A stretch of DNA of 64,000 bases from Neolewinella persica DSM 23188 (GCF_000373105.1 NZ_KB890431.1:47944-111943); one strand, 5' to 3'; shown: positions 9,037 through 19,484, numbered from the stretch's first letter. Notes: generated from the sequence alone by a model not told the origin. A program made the numbers and translations.

Positions 9037-9047
9037 GTACCTGCTGC

Positions 9048-12000
9048 CTAATACCCGGACGATCCCCGTTTCTCAAACGGTGGCCGTTTGGGCGTTTCCA
9101 CTGGATTAGCTTTCAGCGATTTCATGATTTCCATAATAGCCCGTTCCAGTTGTGGGTCTTTACCGGCCATTACTTCGGCGGGGTATTGCTCCACCTCAAT
9201 GTCGGGGGCAACGCCCTCGTTTTCGACGCGGTACCCGTCTTTGTCCCAGAAACCGACGTTGGGGGCGGTAACCGATCCACCATCAATGAATTCGGGGTAA
9301 CCGAGTACCCCGACCAGGCCGCCCCAGGTCCGCTTACCGATGATGGTGCCGAGGTTGTTCTTCCGCCAGAGGTAGGGGAAGAGGTCTCCGCCGGAGCCGG
9401 CAGTCTCGTCCGTCAGCAGCACCTTGGGGCCCTGGATGGAGGCAACGGGCGCATGCTGGTCTGCGCCGTAGCGGTAAGTCCAGCTGTTCTGGTAGGGACG
9501 CATCAGGTGTTCGATGTAGTAATCGGCGATCTGGCCACCGCCGTTGAAGCGTTCGTCGACGATGATCGCCTTCTTATTCACCTGCGGAAAGAAGTATCGC
9601 TTGAAGTATTGGAAGCCGCCGCCTCCAGTGTTGGGGACGTACACGTAAGCCACCTGGCCATTAGTTGCTTCATCCACTTTTTTGATGTTTCCTTCCACCC
9701 AGTCCCGGTTTCGGAGACCGTATTCGTTGCTGACCGGGGTCACCGTGACCATCCGGGCGTCGCTACCGTCCGCATTGGGGCCAACTTTCAGCTCCACCAG
9801 CCGGTCCGCTTTTTCTTCGAAGAAACGGTAGAGGTTATCTGAACCTGTGACGTTTTCGCCGTCGACCTCCAGCAGGTATTCTCCCTCTTTTACGTTGACA
9901 CCGGGCTCGGTGAGGGGGGAGCGCAGGTCCCCGTTCCAGTTCAGTCCGCCGTAGATCTTCTCGAAGCGGTACCGGCCGTTGGCTACTGCGTAATCAGCGC
10001 CCAGCAGTCCACCACCCACACGGTCGGGATTGTTGAGCTGGGTGCCCCGGCTACCAAAGCGGTGGTGGCCAACGCCGAGCTCAGAGCCCATCCATTCCAT
10101 GACGCGGTAGAGGTCCGGCCGGGTTTTAACCTGAGGCAGGAACACCTCGTATTTTTTCTTCATGGCCGCCCAGTCTACACCGTGCATACCCGGATCGTAG
10201 AAGTAGTCCCGGTTAACGCGCCACATTTCGTTGAAGATGTTCCGGAATTCGACGAGGGGTTCAATCCTGACCTTCATGCCGTAGCTGTCGGCAGATTTCA
10301 GGTCCTTAGCGGTAGGGTTGTTGATGTCGGTAACGGCCCACTGACCACGGCTGCCGACAAAGAGGTGCTTACCATCTCCCGTGACCTCAAACCAGGAAGC
10401 CGGCATGAATTCCTTGTCTTCCCGGTCCTCCAGGGAGTAACGGTGGAGGGTCGAACCTTCATCATTGCTGGAGATGTAAAGCAGTTCTCCGTCCTTGGCA
10501 GATTCCAGGTTGGAATAATTACCGTTGCCGATCGGCAGGTGGACAATCCGGGTTTCCAGGCCGTCGAAATCGATGCGGAGGGTTTCTTCTTCGTCCTCTT
10601 CTTTGCTATCGTCAGTTTCTTTTTCTGCACCTGCGTCCTCGCCCTTATCCTCCTCGTCCTCTTCGGAAATTTCTTCGAGGTCATTGCGGCGGATGAGCGG
10701 AGAAACCTCGTCGTTCTGCAAGGTCAGCAGGTATATGTCGTTCGTGATCCGCATGTCGTTGCTCGACTGCTGGAACCAGTTGATGACCGGCCCCGCATCG
10801 GTAGAAGCAGAGAGGTAAAGGTATTTCCCGGAAGCGTCAAAAGTGGGGTCGGTAACGTTGGCCAGGGGGTCTGAAACGGCTTTGTTCTCTCCCGTAGACA
10901 GGTTGTGAATGTAGGCACGTTCGAAGTTCGTATTCGTAATTTTAGCGTACGCCAGCCATTTGCTATCCTTCGACCAAGAGCCGAATAAGTCGCGGTAATC
11001 TCCCGGAAAATAGATATCGTCGGTATCGACTTTGCTCACCTTTCCAGAGGCTACGTCGAGCACGTAAAGGGACCGTCCGTTGTCGACAAAGGCAATCTTC
11101 TTGCTGTCAGGAGACCAGTGAGGGAAGCCATAGAAACCCGAGCCATTGAGGGCGATCGGACGTGCCTTTTTAGTTTTATTGTCGTAAAGGTGGAGGGCGT
11201 ATTCGCCTGATGCATCGGAGAAAAAGGCGATGGTTTTACCGTCGGGACTCCAGCGTGGGTGCGTTTCGTGGACGCCGGGCGTGTTACTCACGTTGAACAC
11301 ATCACCGTTTTCAACGGGTGCGGTGAGCACTTCGCCACGGAAGTCGGCTACGATACGCTTACCGGAAGGAGAGGCGCCTGCGTTTCGGACGTTCCTGCCG
11401 CCGGAAACCCAGTAGGGGCGGACGTCGAGAATATCAGCTTTAACGTCGATGTTCAACTGCTGGTGCTTGCCGGTGGCGGGGTCAAAAACGTGCAGGTAGC
11501 CCGCCTGCTCGAAGATGAGCTTGCCGGCACCGGCCCGGATATTAAGGACCGGAAAATCCTTGAACCTGGTAAGTTGTTTTACGGCCTTGGTGGCGGGGTC
11601 GTATTCAAAGAGGTTGAACTCCTTGTTGCGGTCACTCATGAAGTACACTTTTCCTTTGATCCACTGGGGCTGGGTATCGTTGCTGCCGCCTTCGGGTTTA
11701 GGAATTTCGACCACCGAATTGTCCGCCAGGTTCATCACCCAGATACGGGCGATGGTGCCGCCACGGTAGTTTTTCCACATCGAGAAGCGGTCGCCTAAAG
11801 GGGTGTAAGCCAGGTATTTTCCATCGGCGGAGTAAGTGGCGTGGTTGATGGTCGGAATGTCTAGTGGCGTTGCCACACCCCCGTTCAGGCCAATGGTGAA
11901 GGCCTGGTTAAAGCGGTTGGTGAAGGCTTCCCGCCGGGAGGAAAAGAGAATATTTTTACCGTCGGGCGTGAAGTCGCGGACAGCGTCTTGCCCGGGGTGC

Positions 12001-12305
12001 CAGGTCAGTCTTTTGGGAATGCCGCCGGTGGTGGGGACGGTAAAGACATCTTCATTACCGTCATATTCGGCGGTAAAGGCGATGGTTTTTCCGTCGGGGC
12101 TGAACACGGGCGCTTCTTCGACGCCATCGTCGATGGTCAGCCGCCGCGGGTTGCTACCGTCGCTATTGGCCACCCAGAGGTCACCGGCGTAGGTGAACGC
12201 AATGTGGTCGGCACTCATGGCGGGGTTGGAAAGGAGTCGCGTTTGGGCACTAAGGGAAAAGACACAGCATAATGCGGTGAATAAGAAGAAAAAGCGAAGT
12301 CTCAT
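9048..12305 (-). CDS. tricorn-like protease (S41 family, beta-propeller, PDZ)
   Basis: 1085 aa with a signal peptide (MRLRFFFLFTALCCVFSLSA) and therefore probably periplasmic. The N-terminal half holds TolB/PD40-type propeller repeats (FSPDGKTIAFTAEYDGNEDV, WSPDGKTIAFFSDASGEY, WSPDSKKIAFVDNGR). A strongly acidic linker lies at about 541-582. The C-terminal part has the tricorn C1 helical region (MWRVNRDYFYDPGMHGVDW), a PDZ domain (VKEGEYLLEVDGENVTG) and an S41 catalytic core with the nucleophile serine in TAGSGGD (about Ser971). Known tricorn enzymes degrade peptides. The acidic linker contains a degenerate R19 copy in antisense. Confidence 0.93.
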   Translation of the reverse strand: MRLRFFFLFTALCCVFSLSAQTRLLSNPAMSADHIAFTYAGDLWVANSDGSNPRRLTIDDGVEEAPVFSPDGKTIAFTAEYDGNEDVFTVPTTGGIPKRLTWHPGQDAVRDFTPDGKNILFSSRREAFTNRFNQAFTIGLNGGVATPLDIPTINHATYSADGKYLAYTPLGDRFSMWKNYRGGTIARIWVMNLADNSVVEIPKPEGGSNDTQPQWIKGKVYFMSDRNKEFNLFEYDPATKAVKQLTRFKDFPVLNIRAGAGKLIFEQAGYLHVFDPATGKHQQLNIDVKADILDVRPYWVSGGRNVRNAGASPSGKRIVADFRGEVLTAPVENGDVFNVSNTPGVHETHPRWSPDGKTIAFFSDASGEYALHLYDNKTKKARPIALNGSGFYGFPHWSPDSKKIAFVDNGRSLYVLDVASGKVSKVDTDDIYFPGDYRDLFGSWSKDSKWLAYAKITNTNFERAYIHNLSTGENKAVSDPLANVTDPTFDASGKYLYLSASTDAGPVINWFQQSSNDMRITNDIYLLTLQNDEVSPLIRRNDLEEISEEDEEDKGEDAGAEKETDDSKEEDEEETLRIDFDGLETRIVHLPIGNGNYSNLESAKDGELLYISSNDEGSTLHRYSLEDREDKEFMPASWFEVTGDGKHLFVGSRGQWAVTDINNPTAKDLKSADSYGMKVRIEPLVEFRNIFNEMWRVNRDYFYDPGMHGVDWAAMKKKYEVFLPQVKTRPDLYRVMEWMGSELGVGHHRFGSRGTQLNNPDRVGGGLLGADYAVANGRYRFEKIYGGLNWNGDLRSPLTEPGVNVKEGEYLLEVDGENVTGSDNLYRFFEEKADRLVELKVGPNADGSDARMVTVTPVSNEYGLRNRDWVEGNIKKVDEATNGQVAYVYVPNTGGGGFQYFKRYFFPQVNKKAIIVDERFNGGGQIADYYIEHLMRPYQNSWTYRYGADQHAPVASIQGPKVLLTDETAGSGGDLFPYLWRKNNLGTIIGKRTWGGLVGVLGYPEFIDGGSVTAPNVGFWDKDGYRVENEGVAPDIEVEQYPAEVMAGKDPQLERAIMEIMKSLKANPVETPKRPPFEKRGSSGY
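10625..10643 (+). repeat. R19 motif copy 3, antisense within the tricorn coding region
   Basis: CTGCACCTGCGTCCTCGCC differs from R19 at positions 1, 12 and 15. It lies opposite the codons for GEDAGA in the acidic linker of the tricorn protein. The weakest of the coding copies; chance similarity is possible. Confidence 0.5.
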
Positions 12306-12673
12306 ATGGGTTGTTTTGGTTGGGTATACGGAAGATAGGGTATTGTTACTAAAGACACGAATTGAAGCCTTTCGGATGCTGGCACTCCATCTTTTTAAAA
12401 AGTTGGACCAGCCGTCTTCTCTAACCTCTTTTTAAAGACGCACCTGATTTTTTAAGGTTGCTTGAGGAAGACTTATTTGGCGCGGGCGCGGGTGCAGGGG
12501 AGGGTAGAAGGCTCGGTGCTACTGGCCGTCGGGCAAATTCTTTTAGCCTGGCGAAGCCGGACAGAAGTTTGTCTGATGGCTGGCAGAAGAATCGCTAATA
12601 TTCAGTACCTCGGTTTGACGAAAATACATTTCTTCTTGAAATCTTTATCCTTTTATCTACAGGAAATTGTTCT
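12306..12673. other. intergenic region, 368 bp
   Basis: Between two minus-strand genes. It holds an R19 copy (12479) followed by the purine-rich extension, and an imperfect hairpin around 12535-12575 (caaattct ... agaagtttg). No gene is recognised. Confidence 0.5.
12479..12497 (-). repeat. R19 motif copy 4
   Basis: Minus-strand match with three substitutions (positions 1, 8 and 12). The purine-rich side (ggggagggtagaagg) and an AT-rich side (acttattt) are kept. Confidence 0.65.
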
Positions 12674-14662
12674 CTAACGAACCAACTTAATCACCTGCCT
12701 CCCGGCACGCAATACGTACAAGCCGGGTGGCTGCCGACGAAGATCTACGGAGGCCCCCCGCCCCTTACCGATTAGCCGACCTGCTAAAGAATAAACCGCC
12801 CATTCCTGCGCTTCGCTTAGGTTGAAATACCCATCTTGTGAGGGGTTCGGGAAAGCCCGGAGGGTAAAGGACTGCCCGGGGATGTTCGGGGTATTTACCG
12901 GGTTCATCCGTCGGTCCAACTGGTCGAGGTAGAGGGATTGTGGTCGTAATAAAGCACCGATACCCTTTCCTTCTACCAGGTCAAAGGGCATCGTTCTTAG
13001 CCCACCAAAATCGTATCGGAAGGCCGGGTTGTCGCCGCTGATGTCGAGATTCAGCAGGTTCACCGGGTCAGTAGGTTTGTTATTTACACCGGGAGAGTTA
13101 CCCTGGGTACCCATCACGTAGCCATCGCGGGTTTGCGATGTCCGGATGCCGTAACCATTTGGCGCATCGTTGGCGGTAAAATTCCAGAAGACACTGTGGG
13201 CCGTAACGGCATTATGCCCGGGTTGTGTCGCCGAGGCGGACACACCGCGCCGGTGCACGGCGCTGTAGTAGCTGCGGTCTACCGTCATCTGGTCGATCAG
13301 GTTGGAGGGGCTGAACCAAAAGTGGAAATCGCTGCCGCTGGAGCCCGTTTTGAAGGGCGCCTGTTCGTTGGCCGTACAAGTACCGGTGTTGCTATCGGTT
13401 ACCCGATGAAATACGTTGCCGCTCGACCAGATGCGGGCAAGCACGAAACCATGCCGCATGGCCTCGCTACTACAGTTGATCAGCAAACAGTCATTTGATT
13501 CAATTCGGAAGCCGTAGCCATTTCCACCACCACCGCCATACTGGCTGAAACGCATGGATACATTGTCCAGTGTTACGCGGCTGCTCATCTCCAGTTTGAT
13601 ACCGTTGGAGAGAATATGGGTGCCGAATATATTGTCGGGGTGCTGGTAGCTATTTACATCACGTACCCAACTGTTTTGAGCCCGTTCGATTTTGATCGCA
13701 CTGCCTGCATGGAGGTTATAGGCAGGTTTGCCTACCCTGCTATGACCGCTATTGTCAAGCGTGCCATCGCCCTCATGCCAGTCTGACGGAGCGGCAGCGA
13801 CTATTTCTTTATTCCCGATCGAAAAACCTTCCAGGCCTACTTCTGAGAGCATGTTCGAACGAGAGGCGTAAACCATGGCACCATCACGCATCATGAAGGC
13901 GTAGCGGATGGGCGCATCGACTACGATGGCATCGGGGGTAACTTCGGTGACTACTCGGTAGTTCATGAAGCCGTCGAGCCTGTCCTGGAAGTTAAGCCAA
14001 TCCGGCGCTTCGTTATGGTCCCGGACCCAGCCATCGGTCATTAGCGAGCGAATCAATACTTCGTCTCCGACCGTAAATAGTTCCGGGTTGCTGACGGGAA
14101 TATTGGTAGTTGGCCCCGTGAGGTCAGTGGTGATGGAAATCCGGTCGGAGACATCCGGAAGTCGATCCCAGTTCCAGCCGCCGTTATCTTCTTCAATGCG
14201 AATGATCTGCTTTTGGCGCATCTCCATGGTGGTGTTGTACAGGAAGGTTTGGTCGGTGCCAGCTCCGCGTAGTACCACGTTGTCGGCAGAGATCCACAGC
14301 GCTTCGCTCCGATCTTCCGTTACCGAAAGCAGGTAGGTGCCGGCGGGTAGGAATATGACCCCGCCGCCGTCGGTCTGTACTTGATCAATAGCTGCCTGGA
14401 TGGCGGCGGTCGCGTCTTCCGTACCGGTAGGGTCGGCATTGTACGGAGACATAGTTACGTCCACTATGTTTTCAGTAATGTCCGGGATGGGAATCTCACC
14501 CCGGTGGTAGCCAGCGTAGGAGAAATCCTGAATAAAGGAATTGGTGTAGAAGGAGTCGGTGACTGTCGGTGCCGTCCAGGCTTCGGAGTAGAGGCTGCTG
14601 CGCCACTCCTGGGCAGAGAGGGAGGCGGTGAATAGAAAGAATAGAAATAGGACTGGCTTCAT
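12674..14662 (-). CDS. secreted right-handed beta-helix (pectate-lyase-like) protein with T9SS sorting domain
   Basis: 662 aa. Signal peptide MKPVLFLFFLFTASLSAQ. The segment ADPTGTEDATAAIQAAIDQ followed by GGGVIFLPAGTYLLSV is the start of the pectate_lyase_3 type beta-helix fold found in polysaccharide lyases, glycosidases and phage tailspikes. Repeated short strands with Asn/Asp turns continue to about residue 580 (WVRDVNSYQHPDN, VTLDNVSMRFSQYGG). The last ~75 residues (AFPNPSQDGYFNLSEAQEWA ... PPGLYVLRAG) are a Por-type secretion C-terminal sorting domain. Probably a secreted polysaccharide-acting enzyme; substrate not inferable and no SusCD pair is nearby. Confidence 0.85.
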   Translation of the reverse strand: MKPVLFLFFLFTASLSAQEWRSSLYSEAWTAPTVTDSFYTNSFIQDFSYAGYHRGEIPIPDITENIVDVTMSPYNADPTGTEDATAAIQAAIDQVQTDGGGVIFLPAGTYLLSVTEDRSEALWISADNVVLRGAGTDQTFLYNTTMEMRQKQIIRIEEDNGGWNWDRLPDVSDRISITTDLTGPTTNIPVSNPELFTVGDEVLIRSLMTDGWVRDHNEAPDWLNFQDRLDGFMNYRVVTEVTPDAIVVDAPIRYAFMMRDGAMVYASRSNMLSEVGLEGFSIGNKEIVAAAPSDWHEGDGTLDNSGHSRVGKPAYNLHAGSAIKIERAQNSWVRDVNSYQHPDNIFGTHILSNGIKLEMSSRVTLDNVSMRFSQYGGGGGNGYGFRIESNDCLLINCSSEAMRHGFVLARIWSSGNVFHRVTDSNTGTCTANEQAPFKTGSSGSDFHFWFSPSNLIDQMTVDRSYYSAVHRRGVSASATQPGHNAVTAHSVFWNFTANDAPNGYGIRTSQTRDGYVMGTQGNSPGVNNKPTDPVNLLNLDISGDNPAFRYDFGGLRTMPFDLVEGKGIGALLRPQSLYLDQLDRRMNPVNTPNIPGQSFTLRAFPNPSQDGYFNLSEAQEWAVYSLAGRLIGKGRGASVDLRRQPPGLYVLRAGRQVIKLVR

Positions 14663-14742
14663 GACACAGATGTTGAAGGAATTGATTACTGTGTCAAATG
14701 TACATGGAAAAAAATTACCTGACGAAGCATTAGCCTAATAAG

Positions 14743-14761
14743 GGCGCGGCCGCAGGTGCAA
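14743..14761 (-). repeat. R19 motif copy 5 (exact consensus)
   Basis: Exact minus-strand copy of TTGCACCTGCGGCCGCGCC, 36 bp past the stop of the GlsB/YeaQ gene, with purine-rich extension (ataaaggcagaaaagcaggg) and CTTATTAG on the other side. Confidence 0.9.
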
Positions 14762-14796
14762 ATAAAGGCAGAAAAGCAGGGAAGGGGCTTCCGGGA

Positions 14797-15057
14797 TCAG
14801 GCCCGCTTCCGGCCCTTAAACCGATAGTAAATGAACAAGCAGAGAACTGCTCCGCCGGTAGCGATAAGGATGGACCAAAGATCGAGCCCCGTAGCATCTC
14901 CGAGTCCCAATAAGGTACTTATCACGCCACCAACCCCGGCTCCGACAATACCCAGTACCATGGTCATGAACCAACCGCCGCCTTCTTCACCCGGGTGAAG
15001 CAATTTAGCGAGATAGCCTGCAATCAGGCCAAGAATGATCCAGGAAAGAATACCCAT
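14797..15057 (-). CDS. GlsB/YeaQ/YmgE family membrane protein
   Basis: An 86-aa inner-membrane protein with three hydrophobic helices separated by glycine-rich turns (MGILSWIILGLIAGYLAKLL; MTMVLGIVGAGVGGVISTLL; ILIATGGAVLCLFIYYRF) and a basic tail (KGRKRA). This is the pattern and length of the transglycosylase-associated/GlsB stress-response family. The molecular role of the family is poorly known. Confidence 0.93.
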   Translation of the reverse strand: MGILSWIILGLIAGYLAKLLHPGEEGGGWFMTMVLGIVGAGVGGVISTLLGLGDATGLDLWSILIATGGAVLCLFIYYRFKGRKRA

Positions 15058-15190
15058 CGGTGCTTATTTTATCGTGAAAAGTGATCGCCAAAGGTAAGGA
15101 ACTCCTTCAAGGTTTGGTAAGTAACTTCCGAACGGCTTATCTTATGCCTTAGTTGATCACTTCGTTCAGAAGGTGATCGTTTTACCAAAT

Positions 15191-16084
15191 ATGGATATGC
15201 CAAAAATTGATAAATCTACTATTCATCAGGATGTTTTCGACCTGTACGACAAATACGCCCACAACCAGTTGGATCGCCGGGAATTCGTGGGCAAACTATC
15301 TGCTTATGCGGTAGGTGGCCTTACGGTTACTGGCCTGTTGGATTATTTAATGCCCAAGTACGAAACGAAGGTTCAGGTAACGGCCGATGACCCTCGGCTG
15401 GATGCGGATACGATCGAATACACCACCCCGGAGAGCGGGATCACGATGCGGGGTCTGCTGACGCGGCCGGTAGGCGCGAAGGAAAAACTGCCCGGCATCA
15501 TCGTTGTACACGAAAACCGTGGCCTTAATCCACACATCGAAGATGTGGCCCGCCGCGCGGGCACGGCCAACTTCATCGCCCTGGCCCCCGATGCCCTAAC
15601 CCCACTAGGCGGTTATCCCGGTACCGACGATGAGGGCCGAACCTTACAACGACAGCGGGACGGGGAGGAGATGCTCAATGATTTTGTCGCTGCCTACGAG
15701 TTCCTGCGCCACCACCCGGAATGTACGGGTAAGGTCGGCGTGGTCGGCTTCTGCTTCGGTGGCTCCATCTCTAATAAAATGGCGGTACGATTGCCCGACT
15801 TAGGCGCAGCCGTACCCTTCTACGGCGGGCAACCGGAAACTGCAGATGTCCCGAAGATTCACGCACCGCTCTTACTTCAATACGCGGAGCTGGATGAACG
15901 GGTAAATAAAGGGTGGCCCGAGTACGAAGCTGCGCTGAAAGCCAACGGAAAGAAGTATACGGCTCACATGTACCCCGGGGTAAACCACGGTTTTCACAAC
16001 GATACCACCCCCCGGTATGACGAAGCAGCTGCCAAGCTAGCCTGGGAAAGGACAATCGCGTTTTTTAACGAGCATTTACGGTAA
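15191..16084 (+). CDS. dienelactone hydrolase family protein
   Basis: About 297 aa from the ATG at 15191; a GTG at 15173 and an ATG at 15197 are alternatives. An alpha/beta hydrolase fold of the DLH type: cysteine nucleophile in GFCFGG, acid residue in AELDERVN, histidine in [17 protein letters not shown], and the conserved [18 protein letters not shown]. The N-terminal helix-rich segment ([20 protein letters not shown]) and a short hydrophobic stretch ([18 protein letters not shown]) match the YghX-like subgroup, often with a Tat-like leader. Substrate unknown. Stands 86 bp before mltG on the same strand. Confidence 0.9.
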   Translation: MDMPKIDKSTIHQDVFDLYDKYAHNQLDRREFVGKLSAYAVGGLTVTGLLDYLMPKYETKVQVTADDPRLDADTIEYTTPESGITMRGLLTRPVGAKEKLPGIIVVHENRGLNPHIEDVARRAGTANFIALAPDALTPLGGYPGTDDEGRTLQRQRDGEEMLNDFVAAYEFLRHHPECTGKVGVVGFCFGGSISNKMAVRLPDLGAAVPFYGGQPETADVPKIHAPLLLQYAELDERVNKGWPEYEAALKANGKKYTAHMYPGVNHGFHNDTTPRYDEAAAKLAWERTIAFFNEHLR

Positions 16085-16169
16085 AGAGCGTGGCATTTTA
16101 ATCCGTCATTTTTATCGCCAGGTTGAACTGCTGACTTCTAAATTCGTTTTTTGCTAAAACGTTTAGTCT

Positions 16170-17213
16170 ATGAAGTTCCCCCGCCGGTTATTGGCACTGT
16201 TGTTATTTGTTGCCTTGATACCTGGAGGCTTTGCTTTTTGGATGTACAACGCGTTGCATAGTCCCGTTGGCCACAGTAACGCTTCAGATTACATTACGAT
16301 TGAGCAGGGCGTAGGGTCCAACCGTATTCTGCAAATACTGGAGCAGAACAAGGTGATTCAGGCACCATTGGCCACCAAGTTGTACCTGCGGTTTTTTGAT
16401 CAGGGAACCAAGCTCCAGGCTGGGGATTATTTGTTTCCTTCGCCCATAAGCCCATTGGAGGTCCTTAGTAAACTAAAGGACGGGAAGAAGCGTACGAAGA
16501 CACTGACCATTCCCGAAGGCTGGACCCGCTTCGAGATCGCTAAACGCCTGGTGGCGCAGTTTCCCGTAGAACCACCAGTAACGGAGAAAGAGGTACTGGC
16601 CATGATGGACGACGTTAGTCTTATCAAAGACATAGCACCGAAGGCGAAAAACCTTGAAGGTTACCTCTATCCTACAACTTATGAGGTTGAGCTGGGGGCG
16701 CATCCTAAGTCGGTCATCGTTAAGATGGTCAATCAGTTCAAGGCCGTCTGGGATCCTGCCTGGGATGAGCAGGCACGGAAAATCGGTAAAAGCAAGCACG
16801 AAATAGTCACGATCGCCAGTCTCATCGAAAACGAATCTAAGGTAGATGTCGAAAGGGCTTTAGTGGCTTCAGTAATAAATAACCGACTCGAAAAAGGTAT
16901 TAAGCTGGGGATCGACGCAACGAACGTTTACATCGCAAAACTCCTCAACCGCTGGGACGGCATCATCCATAAAAGTGACGTTGAGGTAGACCATCCTTAC
17001 AATACCAGGAAAATCTATGGCTTGCCTCCAGGGCCCATCAGTTCGGCCAGTAAGTCTGCCTTTGAAGCTGCGCTGAAACCTGCGAAAACGGACTTCGTCT
17101 ACTACGTGCTCAACGTTGAAAAGGGAGACGGCTCTCATCATTTTTACGCTACCGCGGAGGGATTCGAAATAGGAAAAGCAGCCTACCAGCGTTGGTTGGC
17201 TAAGCAGCGGTAG
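16170..17213 (+). CDS. mltG: endolytic murein transglycosylase MltG
   Basis: 347 aa with one N-terminal membrane helix (about 7-27) and a periplasmic YceG-like domain. The LysM-like part comes first (ITIEQGVGSNRILQILEQNK; LQAGDYLF; TLTIPEGWTRFEIAKRL). The catalytic block is VTIASLIENESKVDVERALV with the conserved glutamate, followed by INNRLEKGIKLGIDATNVY and YNTRKIYGLPPGPI. MltG cleaves nascent glycan strands and is thought to act as a terminase of peptidoglycan synthesis. Length and motif order are those of complete family members. Confidence 0.95.
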   Translation: MKFPRRLLALLLFVALIPGGFAFWMYNALHSPVGHSNASDYITIEQGVGSNRILQILEQNKVIQAPLATKLYLRFFDQGTKLQAGDYLFPSPISPLEVLSKLKDGKKRTKTLTIPEGWTRFEIAKRLVAQFPVEPPVTEKEVLAMMDDVSLIKDIAPKAKNLEGYLYPTTYEVELGAHPKSVIVKMVNQFKAVWDPAWDEQARKIGKSKHEIVTIASLIENESKVDVERALVASVINNRLEKGIKLGIDATNVYIAKLLNRWDGIIHKSDVEVDHPYNTRKIYGLPPGPISSASKSAFEAALKPAKTDFVYYVLNVEKGDGSHHFYATAEGFEIGKAAYQRWLAKQR

Positions 17214-17420
17214 GTAGTGGTTTAGGACTTGAGAGACGACAGCTTACTGATCGAGTGATGTTAGCGGGTGTCGTGTAGCGACTACCCATGAGTTGCCTGG
17301 GACCAGGAGGAACAACGCAGTCCCTAGCGCTTCGAGTCGTGTAAAGTAAATTGTATATCCGTTACCCCAGGCTTCGGCCAGAGCAACCAATGCATATCCG
17401 CTACGTGAAATCAGGCCAGG

Positions 17421-19484
17421 TTAGGCTGGCCCCTCAGCTCCGCCTTCAAACAAGCCAGCCAGCAAGTCCATCAGCCTCCGTTTGGCCCGCCAATAGCCTG
17501 AGTTCAGCAGGAATTCAAGGTGTTCAACGTTAGCGAAAAGCAGCCCAATTGCTACGTCGTCATATCTGTCGTAACGAAAGTAGTTCCATTCTTTACGCAT
17601 GAATTTCTCCGTGTCGGCCAGTAATAAAGGATTGGCGGCGGCGGAGAAGTCAGGGTGTTTGAGCGCTAGTTCCAGGGCTTCCCGGAAATCAGATTCACAA
17701 GACTTAAAAAGGATCATCCGATGCTTAATGGCATCAACCTGCAAGGTTTCCTGCATGAACATGGACGCATTCCGCATGGACTGTGCCGCCTCATTAAATT
17801 TATCAAATAACTCATCACAACTGCGAAAACGGTCAAGCTCTTGCTGAAGGCCGGTTTCCGATCCAAGCTGTCGGGCTTTGGCGAATGCCCGGGCAATTAC
17901 CTCCCGGTCGTGGCTTTCTACCTGCTCCCGCAACTCAATGAGGCTTGCGTTAAGCGAAACAGCCAATTTTCGGGCCTCGCGTCGCTTGTACTTTTTACCG
18001 TCGTAATCGAAAGTTTTCAGATCGATCTGCTTGTCCTTGATCGCATCAAGGAGTTGGAGGTCATGCTGTAGTACGGTAAGGGAATTGATGACCTCTACGG
18101 CGTCGTCAGAAAAAAGATTGTCAGAAGTAAGGGGAACGTCCGGCCCTTGGTCCGTCAACAGGTTATGGTTATCGTAATAGCCGTTAAACACGTTTGGTAA
18201 GAGATTGTCTTCTTCCTTGCTCAGGAGGAGTTCGCGTGAAATGTCCTCTTCCTGATTCGTACAGTTTGCGATGTCGTGGAAAACCGCCGTCATCTGGTGA
18301 GAAAACTGTTGCTGACGGGCAACCCGGTCGCTCAGGAGTTCATTGGCAACAATGCTGGATGGTATGACAGGGTCATCGGATAGCAGTCCCAGTTGGGTGA
18401 TCCTGTCCTCGATTTCCGGATGCGATGCCCATTGCCTGCCCGCTTCAATTTTGGATTTGAGGTAGCGCGTGCTGTGCTCGCCGGAAACCTCGGGAAGTCC
18501 GTCAATCAGTGTCAGCCCGTCTCGCCGGGCCGTATCTTCCAACAAACAGGTTTGTAAGCTGTAGATATTCCCTACCCGGAACTTCTCGGCCAGCTGAGAT
18601 GCCGTAAAGCCAACGGCTTTATTATAGCAGGCATCGGCAAGTTCTATGCGACGTAATCCGCTGGCCAGCGCATGGCCACCTCCGAGGGAGGCGGCAACGG
18701 CATCGGCGTGGTATTCCATTTCCCGGCTAAGCCCCATATAACTGAGGTTAACCAGGCCGTACATTTTAGCCAGTAGCCAACGGGTAGCCTGTACGGCATA
18801 AATAGACACCATGGCAAAGGGGTAAACGTAGATGCTTGAGGTGGCAATGTTGTGCGCGGTAGTGGTGAAATGCTCGTCGTCGTTTACCAGTTGGAAGATG
18901 ACGTAGTTTACGTTGTAGACATAGCTGCCTACCGCCATTGATCTTTGCGAAAAGTGCCCGAACTCGTGAGCAATTACTGCGCGTAATTCATCCTCGCGCA
19001 AACTGTTGATCAGACCCATTCCTATCCGCAGGTTTTTCCGAACCGGAAAGAACATGCTCCAGAAGCTGGAATTATAAGTAACGCTGGCATTTACCTCCGG
19101 ACCAAGGAAAACTTTACGGGGAGGTTTGACGCCTAATCGACCGACGATCTCATCGATCATGGCAAACAAGTGCGGCTCTTGCTGGCGGGTGATCTCGATG
19201 TCACCGGAGTTGTCAGTAACACTCCGGTGAAACATGAATTTCAACATGAAATAGACAAATAAGCCCGCTGCGGCAAGCATTCCCAGGCCGGCAATAATGG
19301 TGATTATGTGCGGGAAAACCAGGAAGAGTGCTAATCCTCCTACTCCGGCGAGGTAAACCGAACTAAGCGCTACAGCAAGTAATACCAAGTAGACCAACAC
19401 AAAGAGTGCAATGGCGAGCACGGACCGGATGGCTTGGTTCCGGAATTGCGGAGAGACGGTTACTAGGGGAGTTTCTGGTGTCAT
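17421..19484 (-). CDS. M48 family zinc metallopeptidase, membrane-bound
   Basis: 687 aa. Two hydrophobic segments near the N-terminus (about 17-45 and 48-85) anchor the protein. The zinc site is HEFGH (173-177), with the third ligand expected in the REMEYHADAVAA segment. Two more hydrophobic stretches (SIYVYPFAMVSIYAVQATRW and neighbour) lie between them, as in HtpX/Ste24-like enzymes. The C-terminal ~330 residues are helical, cytoplasmic-looking and not assigned to a domain. Probably a membrane-protein quality-control protease. Confidence 0.9.
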   Translation of the reverse strand: MTPETPLVTVSPQFRNQAIRSVLAIALFVLVYLVLLAVALSSVYLAGVGGLALFLVFPHIITIIAGLGMLAAAGLFVYFMLKFMFHRSVTDNSGDIEITRQQEPHLFAMIDEIVGRLGVKPPRKVFLGPEVNASVTYNSSFWSMFFPVRKNLRIGMGLINSLREDELRAVIAHEFGHFSQRSMAVGSYVYNVNYVIFQLVNDDEHFTTTAHNIATSSIYVYPFAMVSIYAVQATRWLLAKMYGLVNLSYMGLSREMEYHADAVAASLGGGHALASGLRRIELADACYNKAVGFTASQLAEKFRVGNIYSLQTCLLEDTARRDGLTLIDGLPEVSGEHSTRYLKSKIEAGRQWASHPEIEDRITQLGLLSDDPVIPSSIVANELLSDRVARQQQFSHQMTAVFHDIANCTNQEEDISRELLLSKEEDNLLPNVFNGYYDNHNLLTDQGPDVPLTSDNLFSDDAVEVINSLTVLQHDLQLLDAIKDKQIDLKTFDYDGKKYKRREARKLAVSLNASLIELREQVESHDREVIARAFAKARQLGSETGLQQELDRFRSCDELFDKFNEAAQSMRNASMFMQETLQVDAIKHRMILFKSCESDFREALELALKHPDFSAAANPLLLADTEKFMRKEWNYFRYDRYDDVAIGLLFANVEHLEFLLNSGYWRAKRRLMDLLAGLFEGGAEGPA

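Noticed and set aside
9150..10874. Long plus-strand frames opposite the tricorn gene (about 230 and 270 codons)
   Set aside because: Antisense shadows of a high-GC coding region; the tricorn protein has continuous family motifs throughout.
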